Assembly: GCA_964617645.1 (NCBI GenBank)
Contig: CAZTYE010000002.1
Location: 248,001 to 312,000 of the forward strand
DNA length: 64,000 bases
Origin: JADJGC01 sp964617645
GTDB taxonomy: Bacteria > Zixibacteria > MSB-5A5 > CAIYYT01
Direction: 5' to 3'
Position numbers and translations under genes: made by a program. Positions within the stretch are counted from its first letter, which is position 1. Each line of letters opens with the position of its first letter. The notes under the pieces were generated by a model. It was given only the letters and a program-made list of their open reading frames with translations. It had not been told where the DNA came from and made no database searches. Below, one piece after another: positions 18,385-26,035 of the stretch.

Positions 18385-18486
18385 CCATAACAAGGGGGAT
18401 CGTCCCACACTCTCAGCGTGCGACGGGAATTGTCTTTTTCATCGAAGATTCTCCACACCGTCATTCCGGCGAAAGCCGGAATCCAG
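18385..18486 (+). repeat. 102-bp direct repeat, copy 1
   Basis: Aligns without gaps to 19147-19248 at about 90 % identity. Both copies end in the palindromic unit GTCATTCCGGCGAAAGCCGG plus AATCCAG, a unit that is widespread as a dispersed repeat in many bacteria. The first part holds AAGGGGGATCGTCCCAC, which also has a degenerate relative near 1616-1660. Confidence 0.85.
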
Positions 18487-18490
18487 TCAA

Positions 18491-18517
18491 GTAGGTCAGG
18501 AGCCCTGCGCTCCTGAC
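18491..18517 (+). repeat. GTAG-headed hairpin repeat, stem type C
   Basis: GTAG at 18491-18494 followed by GTCAGGAG (18495-18502) / CTCCTGAC (18510-18517). A second 7-bp hairpin, TCACGCC / GGCGTGA (18519-18535), follows one base later. Confidence 0.75.
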
Positions 18518-18671
18518 ATCACGCCGCAGGCGTGACAATCGTTTGCGCGAATTCACATCGTCCCGCGCATTCGCGGCCGAAGGCAGCGCATTGCGATATC
18601 GCCGCAACAATCGTGGGCGCGGCCTGCGGTCGCGCCATGCGCCATCGGCGCATTCATCGCGGCGCAGCCGC

Positions 18672-18728
18672 TTCAATTCCCCTCGCGAGAGGGGTGCCCC
18701 GCACCGTAGGTGCGGGGCGGGGTGTGTC
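18672..18728 (+). repeat. 57-bp structured repeat, copy 1
   Basis: Aligns without gaps to the reverse complement of 46957-47013 with 6 differences. It folds into two hairpins, CCCCTC/GAGGGG and a GCCCCGCACC/GGTGCGGGGC stem around GTA. Several of the differences keep pairing. Confidence 0.75.
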
Positions 18729-18855
18729 ACTCACGGGCGCATTGCCCCGCGTAGCGCAGGTCCTTCGGCCATGTGCCCCCACGCGCTATACTGCCCGTCG
18801 CGCAGGGGCGCTTCGCAGCGTGCCTTGCCCATATCAACGGTGCCCCACCGGAAGA

Positions 18856-18988
18856 GACTGTTGAAAAAGCCCTATAGGCTGTCACCCTGAGCCGCTGCGC
18901 AGGCGAAGGGTCTGTGAGTATTGTGGCACAAGGTCAAACAGATTCTTCGCTGCGCTCAGAATGACATGAATGCAGTTTTTCAACAGTC
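18856..18988. mobile_element. 133-bp MITE-like element
   Basis: Perfect 13-bp terminal inverted repeats: GACTGTTGAAAAA (18856-18868) and TTTTTCAACAGTC (18976-18988). The interior (CACCCTGAGC ... CGAAGGGTC ... TTCTTCGCTGCGCTCAG) is also partly self-complementary and has no reading frame. I see no clear target-site duplication. It resembles small non-autonomous elements mobilised by a transposase encoded elsewhere. Confidence 0.65.
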
Positions 18989-19009
18989 CCGAAAGCCGGA
19001 AGCCAAGAT

Positions 19010-19036
19010 GTAGGTCAAGCCGTCTTGCGGCTTGAC
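19010..19036 (+). repeat. GTAG-headed hairpin repeat, stem type A
   Basis: GTAG at 19010-19013, then GTCAAGCCG (19014-19022) / CGGCTTGAC (19028-19036), a perfect 9-bp stem with loop TCTTG. The loop differs by one base from the copy at 1479. Confidence 0.75.
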
Positions 19037-19062
19037 GCTTTCGCTGCCACTCGCGTAGTTCC

Positions 19063-19105
19063 GTAGGTCGGGTTCCCAGTGAGCGCAGCGAGCGCGGAAC
19101 CCGAC
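19063..19105 (+). repeat. GTAG-headed hairpin repeat, stem type D
   Basis: GTAG at 19063-19066 followed by a perfect 10-bp stem GTCGGGTTCC (19067-19076) / GGAACCCGAC (19096-19105) with a 19-nt purine-rich loop. The same stem occurs at 24795-24852. Confidence 0.75.
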
Positions 19106-19146
19106 ATCGTTGCTCTCGGAGAGGCGTCTCCGCCGCTGCGAATTCA

Positions 19147-19248
19147 CCTTACCAAGGGGGATCGTCCCACGCTCTCAGCGTGGAGCGGGGGTTGTCTCTT
19201 TCATCGAAGATTCTCCACACCGTCATTCCGGCGAAAGCCGGAATCCAG
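19147..19248 (+). repeat. 102-bp direct repeat, copy 2
   Basis: Gap-free partner of 18385-18486; most differences fall in the middle third and the final 55 bp differ at one position only. Confidence 0.85.
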
Positions 19249-19304
19249 CTTTGTCGGTTCTCAGCTCTGCAGTTCTGACCCGCATGAATCGCCAATTCTC
19301 TCGC

Positions 19305-19328
19305 GTAGGGGCGCGGCGTGCCGCGCCC
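19305..19328 (+). repeat. GTAG-headed hairpin repeat, stem type E
   Basis: GTAG at 19305-19308, then GGGCGCGGC (19309-19317) / GCCGCGCCC (19320-19328), a perfect 9-bp stem with a 2-nt apex. An inverted copy is inside the ATP synthase operon at 49454-49477. Confidence 0.7.
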
Positions 19329-19928
19329 GTCTCGTTGATCAGAGTCTTCCGAGTCCCGCACCCGTGCGGGACGAGGGCGACTCTGCGCCATCGCCCCAAC
19401 GCTGCGCCGTCGGGATTCCTATCCCGACGACCAAGTCGAGAGCCATTTTCGTCGCTCACTTCCGAAATCTCGTAGCATTCCACTACAATTTTCCCCCACC
19501 GGACCCTTAGTAGAGGCACGATTGTAATCGCGGATGATTTCACTCGCCGATCTCGCCCTCGTACCTGACGTGTTCTTTGGCGGCCGCCATTGTCGTAAAA
19601 ACGCGAACCGCGGCAGGACAAGGCGTCGAGATCAAATCCAAACTCCGGTGGCTTGCGACGCCGGCGCTTGGATGCGAGAAAATCACTCACGGAACAGTCG
19701 CTTCAGTTCGCCGAGTCGGATCATCGCCGCGCGTGGCTTAACGACACGTCGCGACGACGAACCCCGACTCGACGCCTGATTAGCTCGAGCTATGCCCTAT
19801 TTTTTCCAGAAAGGACAAACTTAGCGAGAAACACGAACTGAAAACCGGAGCCCTGATGACACTCGCTCCGATCACCGCAAACTGATCGCACAGACTCGAC
19901 GACTTTGATTAACCGGAGGATGCTTGGG

Positions 19929-20930
19929 CTACAAGTGCCGGATTACTTCATCGGCGAATTGCTCGGTCGTAGCCGTGCCGCCGAGGTCGCGCGTGACGAC
20001 TTTGCCTTCGCGAAATACGTGATGCACCGAATTCATGATGCGGTCGGCGGCTGCATTTTCGTCGAGGTGGCGCAGCATCAGTACGCCGGAGAACAACAGC
20101 GCGCTCGGATTGGCGATCCCCTTGCCGGCAATATCCGGCGCCGAGCCGTGCACCGCCTCGAAGACAGCACAACTGATGCCGATATTCGCACCCGGCACGA
20201 CACCCAGACCGCCAACCAGACCGGCCGCCAGATCGGAGACAATGTCGCCGTAAAGATTGGAGAGCACGAGAATGTCGAACTGATTCGGATCGATCACCAA
20301 TTTCATGCACAGCGCGTCGACGATGACGTCATCGAATTTGATCTCGGGAAACTCTTTTGCGACTTCGGCAATCGACTCGAGAAACATCCCGTCCGAGAGT
20401 TTCATGATATTCGCTTTGTGCACCGCCGTGACGCGCTTGCGGCCGTGCTTGCGGGCGTGCTCGAATGCGAAACGCCCGATCCGCGCCGAGGCATGCTGTG
20501 TGATCACCTTGATCGATTGCGAAACGCCGGTTGTGATGATGTGCTCGAGGCCGGAGTAGAGGTCCTCCGTGTTTTCGCGGACGATAACCAGATCGACGTT
20601 TTCGTAGCGCGACCTGATACCGTCGATCGAGTGCACCGGCCGCAGATTGGCGTACAGATCGAGCGCTTTGCGCAGACCAACATTGGCCGAAGAGAACCCC
20701 TTGGCGACGAATGTCGTCAGCGGCCCTTTCAGCGCGACCTTGTTGCGCCGGATCGATTCGAGCAAAACTTCCGGCACCGGCGAGCCGTGATCGGGCAGTG
20801 CCGTGATCCCCGCCGGGTGCTTTTCCCAGTCGATCTCCACACCGGTGGCCTCGATAATGCGCGTGACGGCCTTCGAGATTTCCGGTCCGATGCCGTCGCC
20901 TTCGATCAGCGTAATCGTATGATAAGCCAT
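19929..20930 (-). CDS. NAD-dependent isocitrate dehydrogenase-like (IDH/IPMDH family)
   Basis: 333 residues of the beta-decarboxylating dehydrogenase family. It carries LIEGDGIGPEI at the N-terminus, LRPVHSIDGI, the VIVRENTEDLYSGLEH block, a HKANIMKLSDGMF segment and NLYGDIVSDLAAGLVGGLG with the metal-binding Asp residues. The ENTEDLYSG signature matches NAD-linked isocitrate dehydrogenases better than isopropylmalate dehydrogenase. It would oxidise isocitrate to 2-oxoglutarate in the TCA cycle. The gene is monocistronic, ends at the repeat island, and is divergent from the BtrH-like gene. Confidence 0.88.
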   Translation of the reverse strand: MAYHTITLIEGDGIGPEISKAVTRIIEATGVEIDWEKHPAGITALPDHGSPVPEVLLESIRRNKVALKGPLTTFVAKGFSSANVGLRKALDLYANLRPVHSIDGIRSRYENVDLVIVRENTEDLYSGLEHIITTGVSQSIKVITQHASARIGRFAFEHARKHGRKRVTAVHKANIMKLSDGMFLESIAEVAKEFPEIKFDDVIVDALCMKLVIDPNQFDILVLSNLYGDIVSDLAAGLVGGLGVVPGANIGISCAVFEAVHGSAPDIAGKGIANPSALLFSGVLMLRHLDENAAADRIMNSVHHVFREGKVVTRDLGGTATTEQFADEVIRHL

Positions 20931-21013
20931 GTGAATCCAATCAGTCCTTATTCCGAATGTCGTTGGCCAGAAACTTCAAATATCTATCTTGGCCGTGACG
21001 TGAGAATATAGCG

Positions 21014-21967
21014 ATGACGGCACGAAAGCAAATCGAGAATTTCGTTCACCTCGCGGGCGTGAACTGCATCACCACCGCTCTGCGCAATATCGTCAACTTC
21101 TACGGCTATCGTTATCCGGAACCGCGCATCTTCGGAATCGCCGAGGGCTTGGGGTTTCAATTTCGAATCATCGACGGCCAGGACGAACCGTATCTCGGCG
21201 GTTCAGGGACGCGCATGGTAGAGTCGTTTTGTCGCAACTTGCACCTCGAATTCGAAGAGCGCGAGTTCGATTCGGATGACGCCGCTTGGGATGACCTGAC
21301 CTTTCACATCGACGCGCAGATTCCCCTTATTGTGCAGGTCGACCTGTTTCATCTTCCGTACTTCGAATCGAAAACGCACTTTGCCGGCCACCGCGTGATA
21401 CCTGTGGGTTACGACAACGACGACGTTTTCCTGGCCGATACCGGGTATTTGCGCATCCAGAAATGTCCGATTCCCAAATTCCGGGAAGCGCGCCGCAGCA
21501 CATTTCCGCCTTTCTCCCACTCGCAGCGGCGCTGGCGAATCGCGCCCTTCACCGAGCGCCCGTTCGTCGACGAGATGGTCACCAAGGCGCTGTTCAACTT
21601 GCGCGAGAAGTTCGAGAATCACGTCCCGGGCTACAATCTGCTGCAGATCTACGACCTGCGTGATCATCTCAAGGACTACCGGAATCCGGCGATGCTCCAC
21701 CAGCAGATCGAGAAAGCCGGCACCGGCGGCGGTCTGGCGCGCAAAATCTTCGCCGATTTCCTCGATCAGGCCGGACAAATCTATCCGCGCCCGATTTATG
21801 AATTGGCATCAGCGCTCTACGACGAGTCCGCGAAACTGTGGAGTCGAATCGCGGCCGATGCCAAGAAGGGGGTACTTAACGGCGCCGCGCAGAATCTTGA
21901 ACGGATCTACGAACTGGAGAACCGGGCCATCAAGATTTTCAGTTCGTTCGAAGAAGAAGACCTCTAA
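21014..21967 (+). CDS. BtrH N-terminal-like peptidase/acyltransferase protein
   Basis: 317 residues. The N-terminal half matches the BtrH_N family: HLAGVNCITTALRNIVNFYGY supplies a conserved Cys near residue 19, GIAEGLGFQFRI follows, and HFAGHRVIPVGYDNDDVFLAD supplies a His and Asp. The C-terminal part (about 175-317) is helical and resembles the DUF4872 partner domain. BtrH transfers an aminoacyl side chain from a carrier protein in butirosin synthesis; relatives occur widely outside such clusters. No carrier protein or amino-sugar gene is near. It ends 4 nt inside the convergent flippase gene. Confidence 0.7.
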   Translation: MTARKQIENFVHLAGVNCITTALRNIVNFYGYRYPEPRIFGIAEGLGFQFRIIDGQDEPYLGGSGTRMVESFCRNLHLEFEEREFDSDDAAWDDLTFHIDAQIPLIVQVDLFHLPYFESKTHFAGHRVIPVGYDNDDVFLADTGYLRIQKCPIPKFREARRSTFPPFSHSQRRWRIAPFTERPFVDEMVTKALFNLREKFENHVPGYNLLQIYDLRDHLKDYRNPAMLHQQIEKAGTGGGLARKIFADFLDQAGQIYPRPIYELASALYDESAKLWSRIAADAKKGVLNGAAQNLERIYELENRAIKIFSSFEEEDL

Positions 21968-23286
21968 TCGGAAGTCGAAACCCGGCGGCGTGCCCGTTTC
22001 ATGAAGTCCAGCAACGAGTCCCGCATGATTTGCGCATCGGCGACACTGATGCGATACAGCCGGAGCGCTGTATCTCCTGAATAGCGCCGAAACAACGCGC
22101 GCAGAACGAAGTTTTCCACCAGCGCGCCGATAATCGCCCCGCTGGCAACGCCGATCAATTTCCATTCTTCGACCAACGTGTAGGCGACGGCCGCCGTCAC
22201 TGCCGATGTCAAGATAAACACCAGCGGCCGCACGCGCGCGTGGCCGCGCCCCAGTATGTAGAGCATGAGGATTCCGTTCTGCGAGCGCAGCGCCGCCGCG
22301 AACATGAGGATCAACATCGGCGCGTAACCGGCGGTGAATGACGGCCCGTAAAGCCAGAGCGCCGGATAACCAAGCGCGGCGATCAGCAGCAGCAGCGGAA
22401 CTTGGGCGATCAAAGCTTGGCGAAAATAGAACGCCGTTGTGGTCGCCGCCGTGTCATCCAACTCAGCGGAGGTTTTCGGATAGAAGACCGTGTTGATCGA
22501 TGTCGCCAGCGTCACAAGGGGCAGTGTCAGTCCGCTGGCGACCGAGTAGATACCCCCGGCGCCGATTCCAGCGACCGCCGTGAGAATGAAAAAATCAATG
22601 CGCGTGATGAACGTGGCGAGAATATTCGATACGTAGATCCAGCCACCATAACGCATCGTCTCTTTGAACAAAGTCCAGTCGGGCCGCGCCGGCGCTCCGA
22701 AGTGCTTGCGGCTGAGCCAGACACCGATACTTGCGGCGATGGCATAGCTAATCACATAGAACCAGGTGAGAGAACTCAGAGAAAGCACTGCCAAAGCCGC
22801 AACCGCCACGAACACGATGATGACTACATTCTGCGACATCACCACCGCCGCGCGCTCAATCATCTTGCCGGCGCCAATGAGAGTCTGACATATCGGCTCG
22901 TAAACGAGCAGTATCAGCGCCAACGCCGCCGCCGGCAGTATGGTTGCGGCACTAATGCTTTCGGCCCATTGATGCCAGACTGGATAGGTCAAGGCGAAAA
23001 GCGCGATCAATGCCGCGCCAAGAATGAGCGGATAGAACAGGAAATTGCCGACCAACCGCCGCGGCGCGGCGAGGTTCTTGCCGATGAAGTATTGCGCGGT
23101 GAAACCCTGCGCCAGATGCGAGAGCGCATACACCAGCTCGGCCATGGCGATCATCAAAGCTAAGGCGCCCTTGCCGGTGGGGCCGTAAACGCGACTGATG
23201 ATCAAATTGGCAACAAATACGACCGCCAGCCCGAAGGCTTGGGTGGCGAGGACAATGACGGTGGAATCAAGAAAGCGCATGCTCAT
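21964..23286 (-). CDS. Polysaccharide/oligosaccharide flippase-like membrane protein
   Basis: 440 residues with about 12 hydrophobic helices spread over the whole length, starting with STVIVLATQAFGLAVVFVANLIISRVYGPTGKGALAL. The RVYGPTGKGALAL pattern after the first helix is typical of Wzx/MurJ-like MOP-superfamily flippases that export lipid-linked sugars. No glycosyltransferase adjoins it, so the substrate is unknown. Its 3' end overlaps the BtrH-like gene tail-to-tail by 4 nt. Confidence 0.8.
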   Translation of the reverse strand: MSMRFLDSTVIVLATQAFGLAVVFVANLIISRVYGPTGKGALALMIAMAELVYALSHLAQGFTAQYFIGKNLAAPRRLVGNFLFYPLILGAALIALFALTYPVWHQWAESISAATILPAAALALILLVYEPICQTLIGAGKMIERAAVVMSQNVVIIVFVAVAALAVLSLSSLTWFYVISYAIAASIGVWLSRKHFGAPARPDWTLFKETMRYGGWIYVSNILATFITRIDFFILTAVAGIGAGGIYSVASGLTLPLVTLATSINTVFYPKTSAELDDTAATTTAFYFRQALIAQVPLLLLIAALGYPALWLYGPSFTAGYAPMLILMFAAALRSQNGILMLYILGRGHARVRPLVFILTSAVTAAVAYTLVEEWKLIGVASGAIIGALVENFVLRALFRRYSGDTALRLYRISVADAQIMRDSLLDFMKRARRRVSTSD

Positions 23287-23331
23287 TACCGATCAATTGC
23301 GGGCAATATTGAGCGCGAGCGCGCCGGCGCC

Positions 23332-23363
23332 AAAATAAAAAACGGCGGCATCGCTGCCGCCGT
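23332..23363 (-). terminator. Rho-independent terminator
   Basis: On the minus strand a 9-bp stem ACGGCGGCA / TGCCGCCGT with loop GCGA (23342-23363) is followed by a T-rich run (TTTTTATTTTG). It lies 26 bp past the stop of the small DNA-binding gene. It is the clearest intrinsic terminator in the window. Confidence 0.85.
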
Positions 23364-23388
23364 CGAAAGTATCACACGACAACCGAAG

Positions 23389-23670
23389 TTATTTCCAGTT
23401 GTTGCGAATCTGCTTGAGGTACTGAGCGCTCTTGCGCAGGCCCAGGCTCGAAGCCTTGTACTGAACCGAGCTTTCGCTGCGGCCGAGCTTCTTGGCGATA
23501 AACACGTTCGAGTTCGCGCGATAGAACTTCTTCAACGTGTTGATCTCCGACGGCGTCCAGGTCTTGGTCCGCGTGCCGGCGGTAAAGCGACGGGTCGTGG
23601 TCGTCGGGCGGGTGTTCCAATTGCTGCGGCGAGTCTTGCGCGCGAAGCGGGTTCTGGTTCTGCGATACAT
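23389..23670 (-). CDS. Small SANT/Myb-like DNA-binding protein
   Basis: The ATG at 23670 is preceded by AAAGGAG at good spacing, giving 93 residues; an earlier in-frame ATG at 23712 lacks a site. The first 35 residues are a very basic, Arg/Thr/Asn-rich tail (RRTRTRFARKTRRSNWN). Residues about 38-80 form a helix-turn-helix of SANT/Myb or GcrA type: TWTPSEINTLKKFYRANS, then FIAKKLGRSESSVQYKASSLGL. It has its own terminator and is likely monocistronic. A basic tail plus one HTH suggests a nucleoid-associated or global DNA-binding role; that is inference. Confidence 0.7.
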   Translation of the reverse strand: MYRRTRTRFARKTRRSNWNTRPTTTTRRFTAGTRTKTWTPSEINTLKKFYRANSNVFIAKKLGRSESSVQYKASSLGLRKSAQYLKQIRNNWK

Positions 23671-24071
23671 CCTTTGGCTCCTTTCGAACAAGGATAGTGT
23701 TGATTCCTTCATCCAGAAGGTGATTGATTTCCAACGTTAGTTTTCCCTAACACTGATTGTATCGGAACGAAGCCGGAGGTCTTTAGTTTGAAACACACAA
23801 ATTCGTCGCCTACTTTGACCGATCTTTGACGGCAAAGTCGCTCGCAGCGGCCACTCCGGACTTGCCCTGCGATCTTCATCGCCGATCTGAGAGGCGACTT
23901 TGACTGTTCAAAGTTAGACCCGCGACACCCCATTGGCTGCGCGCCGTACGCTCGACGGCCATCGCTTTGTTTCATTGCGAAACCTGGCGAGCTGCCGCTT
24001 GGTTTGCGGCGATTCAGCCTGCAACAATTTGATCTTGGCGGCGGCCGCCGCACGGCGTAGATTCGACTCCA
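23671..24071. other. 401-bp region between divergent genes
   Basis: No supported gene; a 159-codon minus-strand frame overlapping lpxH lacks any family feature. A 9-bp inverted repeat CAAAGTCGC (about 23833) / GCGACTTTG (about 23892) is present. TTGGCG (24035-24040) and TAGATT (24058-24063) are spaced 17 bp and point toward lpxH, whose ATG is at 24072. Confidence 0.5.
24035..24063 (+). promoter_or_regulatory. Candidate promoter of the LpxH-like gene
   Basis: TTGGCG, 17 bp, TAGATT. Transcription would begin only a few bases before the ATG at 24072, and no Shine-Dalgarno sequence is visible, so the mRNA may be leaderless or nearly so. Confidence 0.4.
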
Positions 24072-24794
24072 ATGACGACTTACATCGTTTCCGACTTCCA
24101 CCTCGGCGAAGCGGATACCGAGCGCGACGCGCTGAAGCGCCGCCGCTTCACGAAATTCCTGCAGAAGATCGAGCCGGATTGTCAGCACCTGATCATCCTT
24201 GGTGACTTGTTCGACCTCTGGTTTGAATACCGCGACTTAGTCCCCAAGGCACATCTGTCGATCCTCTTCGAGATCAAGGCGCTGGTCGATCGCGGCGTGA
24301 AAGTAACGTTCGTCTGCGGCAATCACGATTGCTGGGTCGGCGATTTCATGGCGAAAGAGATCGGACTGACGATCTGCCGCGATCAACTTGTTCTCGAATC
24401 GGAATTAGGACGCGTGCTGCTGCTTCATGGCGATGGGATCGCCAAGTCAGATTGGAAATATCGATTCATCAAGCCGATTCTGCGCAATCGCATCAACATC
24501 GCGCTCTACCGGCTGCTGCCGCCGCGATTTGCCTATTGGCTGGCGCGCAAAGTCTCGGGCGGTTCGCGCCATTACGGCGACGAGCAACCGTCGCCGGAGT
24601 TTGTCCGCGAATATCACGAGTTTGCTCAGAAGAAATTCGCTGAAGGCTACGCGGCGGTCGTCTGCGGCCATATCCATTGGCCGGAGATTGTGGAATACAA
24701 CGGTCACTTTTACGTCAACTCCGGCGACTGGTTGAGCTACTTCACATACGTCCGCTTCAGCGGCAAGAGCTTCGCCATTGCTTCGATGAAGTAG
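24072..24794 (+). CDS. lpxH: UDP-2,3-diacylglucosamine diphosphatase (LpxH-like)
   Basis: 240 residues of the calcineurin-like phosphoesterase family. Metal-binding motifs are all present: SDFHLGEAD at 6-14, LGDLFDLWFEY near 45, CGNHDCWVG near 82, LLLHGD near 117 and VCGHIHWPEI near 197. LpxH removes UMP from UDP-2,3-diacylglucosamine at the inner membrane in lipid A synthesis; the hydrophobic patch ALYRLLPPRFAYWLARK fits the membrane-associated lid. No other lpx gene is in the window. The TAG stop is part of the GTAGGTC head of a hairpin repeat. Confidence 0.85.
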   Translation: MTTYIVSDFHLGEADTERDALKRRRFTKFLQKIEPDCQHLIILGDLFDLWFEYRDLVPKAHLSILFEIKALVDRGVKVTFVCGNHDCWVGDFMAKEIGLTICRDQLVLESELGRVLLLHGDGIAKSDWKYRFIKPILRNRINIALYRLLPPRFAYWLARKVSGGSRHYGDEQPSPEFVREYHEFAQKKFAEGYAAVVCGHIHWPEIVEYNGHFYVNSGDWLSYFTYVRFSGKSFAIASMK

Positions 24795-24930
24795 GTCGGG
24801 TTCCCAGCGATTCTCGTCCGCTATTGCGGATGGGAGGAACGCGGAACCCGACATTGTCTGGTCGTCGACGAATGTCGGGCTCGACGTCCAGCTGCGCCTT
24901 CGGCGCCGCTGTGCTGCGAACCCGACCTAC
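24791..24930. repeat. Paired GTAG-hairpin repeats in inverted orientation
   Basis: Starts with GTAGGTCGGGTTCC at 24791 and ends with GAACCCGACCTAC (24918-24930), its inverse; an internal GGAACCCGAC (24843-24852) completes the first hairpin. This head-to-head pair resembles a REPIN/BIME. The TAG stop codon of lpxH (24792-24794) lies within the first GTAG. Confidence 0.7.
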
Positions 24931-25217
24931 GGTACTTACTGGCAAGCGAGTGGATTCAACGTCAGAGTCTTCGCGAATGACGTCAATATGGGACATGATT
25001 GTCCTTGACAAACAGGATTAATTGAACGATTTTTATCTCAGACTAAGAATTCAATTCATTTCCGATGCGGATATCGTCAGCGGAGGCGCGACGAATGGAA
25101 ACAAAGGCGAACGTGATTAGCGCGGCACGGAAGACGCAGGGTAACGGGGCTGGCACGATTGTGCCTGTTGGCGTTCCACTCGGCGGTGCGCCGCAAAGAA
25201 CTTGCAAAGGAGCGATT
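24931..25217. other. Leader region of the dockerin-like gene
   Basis: Contains TTGACA at 25005-25010 with no good -10 at standard spacing, an AT-rich stretch (25018-25062), and a small hairpin GGCAC-GATT-GTGCC (about 25154-25167) within a GC-rich segment. An in-frame upstream extension from 25065 exists but has no protein-like features. Confidence 0.35.
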
Positions 25218-25949
25218 ATGGGGACGTTCTCAATGATTTTCATTGCCCTTTGTCTTGGCGTCTTCAGCGTGAAAGCGGAAGCCCAAGACCTCGGTCAGTA
25301 CGATACAGCGCGCACACTAATACCTACGATTGCACTGATCGACTGTCAGCCGACGATTCGCGTCAGCGTTCCCGTCTTTTTATATGCGGTTGAGCCGATC
25401 TTCAGTGGCAGTTTCCGATTCCACTGGAACGGTGAGGCTACATGCGATTCGATAGCTGCGGCGGGCGTTTGGGCTACCTATGCCGATTATGTCGAATTCA
25501 CTATCGATAACTCACTAAAGACCGCCTCCTTTATCGTTGCGACTCATCCTCTCTCGCCCTCAATTCCGCCGTCACAAGAAGTCGTCGCACAAATCTATCT
25601 AACAGCCGGAACCAGCGACACCTTCGACATGACGTTTCCCCGCAGCTATTTTCAGATGCAATTTGGACTAGGACCGTTTCAGCCAAAGACCCAATACTTG
25701 GATCGCGTGGTCGCTGTCCCTGACACTTTCGTCTTACACCCCGGCAATGCCGATTGCTCAGACCATGTCTCAATTGCTGATGTCGTATTCCTGATCAATT
25801 ACATTTTCTCGGGCGGAATGCCGCCCTACGATCGGAACGCCGCCGATCCGGATGCAAGCTGTGCCATAAGCATTGCGGACGCGGTATATTTGATAAACTA
25901 CATTTTTGCTGGTGGAAATGCGCCGCAAGCGGGATGTGTGGCTCCGTAG
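25218..25949 (+). CDS. Secreted protein with two C-terminal dockerin-like repeats
   Basis: The ATG at 25218 is preceded by AAGGAGC and opens a signal peptide (GTFSMIFIALCLGVFSVKAEAQ), giving 243 residues. The middle (about 25-170) is a beta-rich domain with no family I recognise. The last 65 residues hold two dockerin-type-I-like repeats, SIADVVFLINYIFSGG and SIADAVYLINYIFAGG, each preceded by an Asp/Asn-rich calcium-type loop (NADCSDH, DPDASC). Such repeats are frequent on secreted proteins of Zixibacteria-like genomes, where they rarely accompany cellulosomes. The stop codon abuts a GTAG-hairpin repeat. Confidence 0.75.
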   Translation: MGTFSMIFIALCLGVFSVKAEAQDLGQYDTARTLIPTIALIDCQPTIRVSVPVFLYAVEPIFSGSFRFHWNGEATCDSIAAAGVWATYADYVEFTIDNSLKTASFIVATHPLSPSIPPSQEVVAQIYLTAGTSDTFDMTFPRSYFQMQFGLGPFQPKTQYLDRVVAVPDTFVLHPGNADCSDHVSIADVVFLINYIFSGGMPPYDRNAADPDASCAISIADAVYLINYIFAGGNAPQAGCVAP

Positions 25950-26021
25950 TAGGTCACGCCCACTTGGGGCTTGACTCAATGCGGTCCCAAAACATGTCAC
26001 GCCCAAAATGGCGTGACCTAC
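25949..26021. repeat. Paired GTAG-hairpin repeats in inverted orientation, stem type F
   Basis: GTAGGTCACGCC starts at 25949, sharing its G with the stop codon of the preceding gene, and GGCGTGACCTAC ends at 26021. The inner minus-strand copy forms a perfect hairpin GTCACGCC (25996-26003) / GGCGTGAC (26010-26017). Confidence 0.7.
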
Positions 26022-26035
26022 GGGGCTGTCGCGAT

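Larger units (their letters stand above)
18277..19928. other. 1.65-kb gene-free repeat island
   Basis: No supported gene: all open frames read through repeats, and none has a family signature. In order it contains a degraded GTAG-hairpin (about 18328-18360), a 102-bp direct repeat copy (18385-18486), a GTAG-hairpin (18491-18517), a 57-bp structured repeat (18672-18728), a 133-bp MITE-like element (18856-18988), GTAG-hairpins at 19010, 19063 and 19305, and the second 102-bp copy (19147-19248). From about 19500 to 19928 I see only unique sequence with no clear signal. It looks like a landing zone for small non-autonomous elements between two convergent genes. Confidence 0.75.

Noticed and set aside
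18277..19928. CRISPR array in the repeat island
   Set aside because: Repeats are few, unequal in length, irregularly spaced and palindromic, and no cas gene is present.
19905..21011. 368-codon plus-strand frame antisense to the isocitrate dehydrogenase gene
   Set aside because: Composition is Arg/His/Asp-rich as expected of an antisense reading, and the opposite strand encodes a complete conserved enzyme.
23709..24188. 159-codon minus-strand frame overlapping lpxH
   Set aside because: It runs antisense into the metal-binding motifs of LpxH, has no domain and no ribosome site.
25065..25217. Possible cyclic-di-GMP or other riboswitch in the leader of the dockerin-like gene
   Set aside because: Short GC-rich segments such as GACGCAGGG looked suggestive, but the conserved GEMM core and pairing plan are not present; only one small hairpin is.
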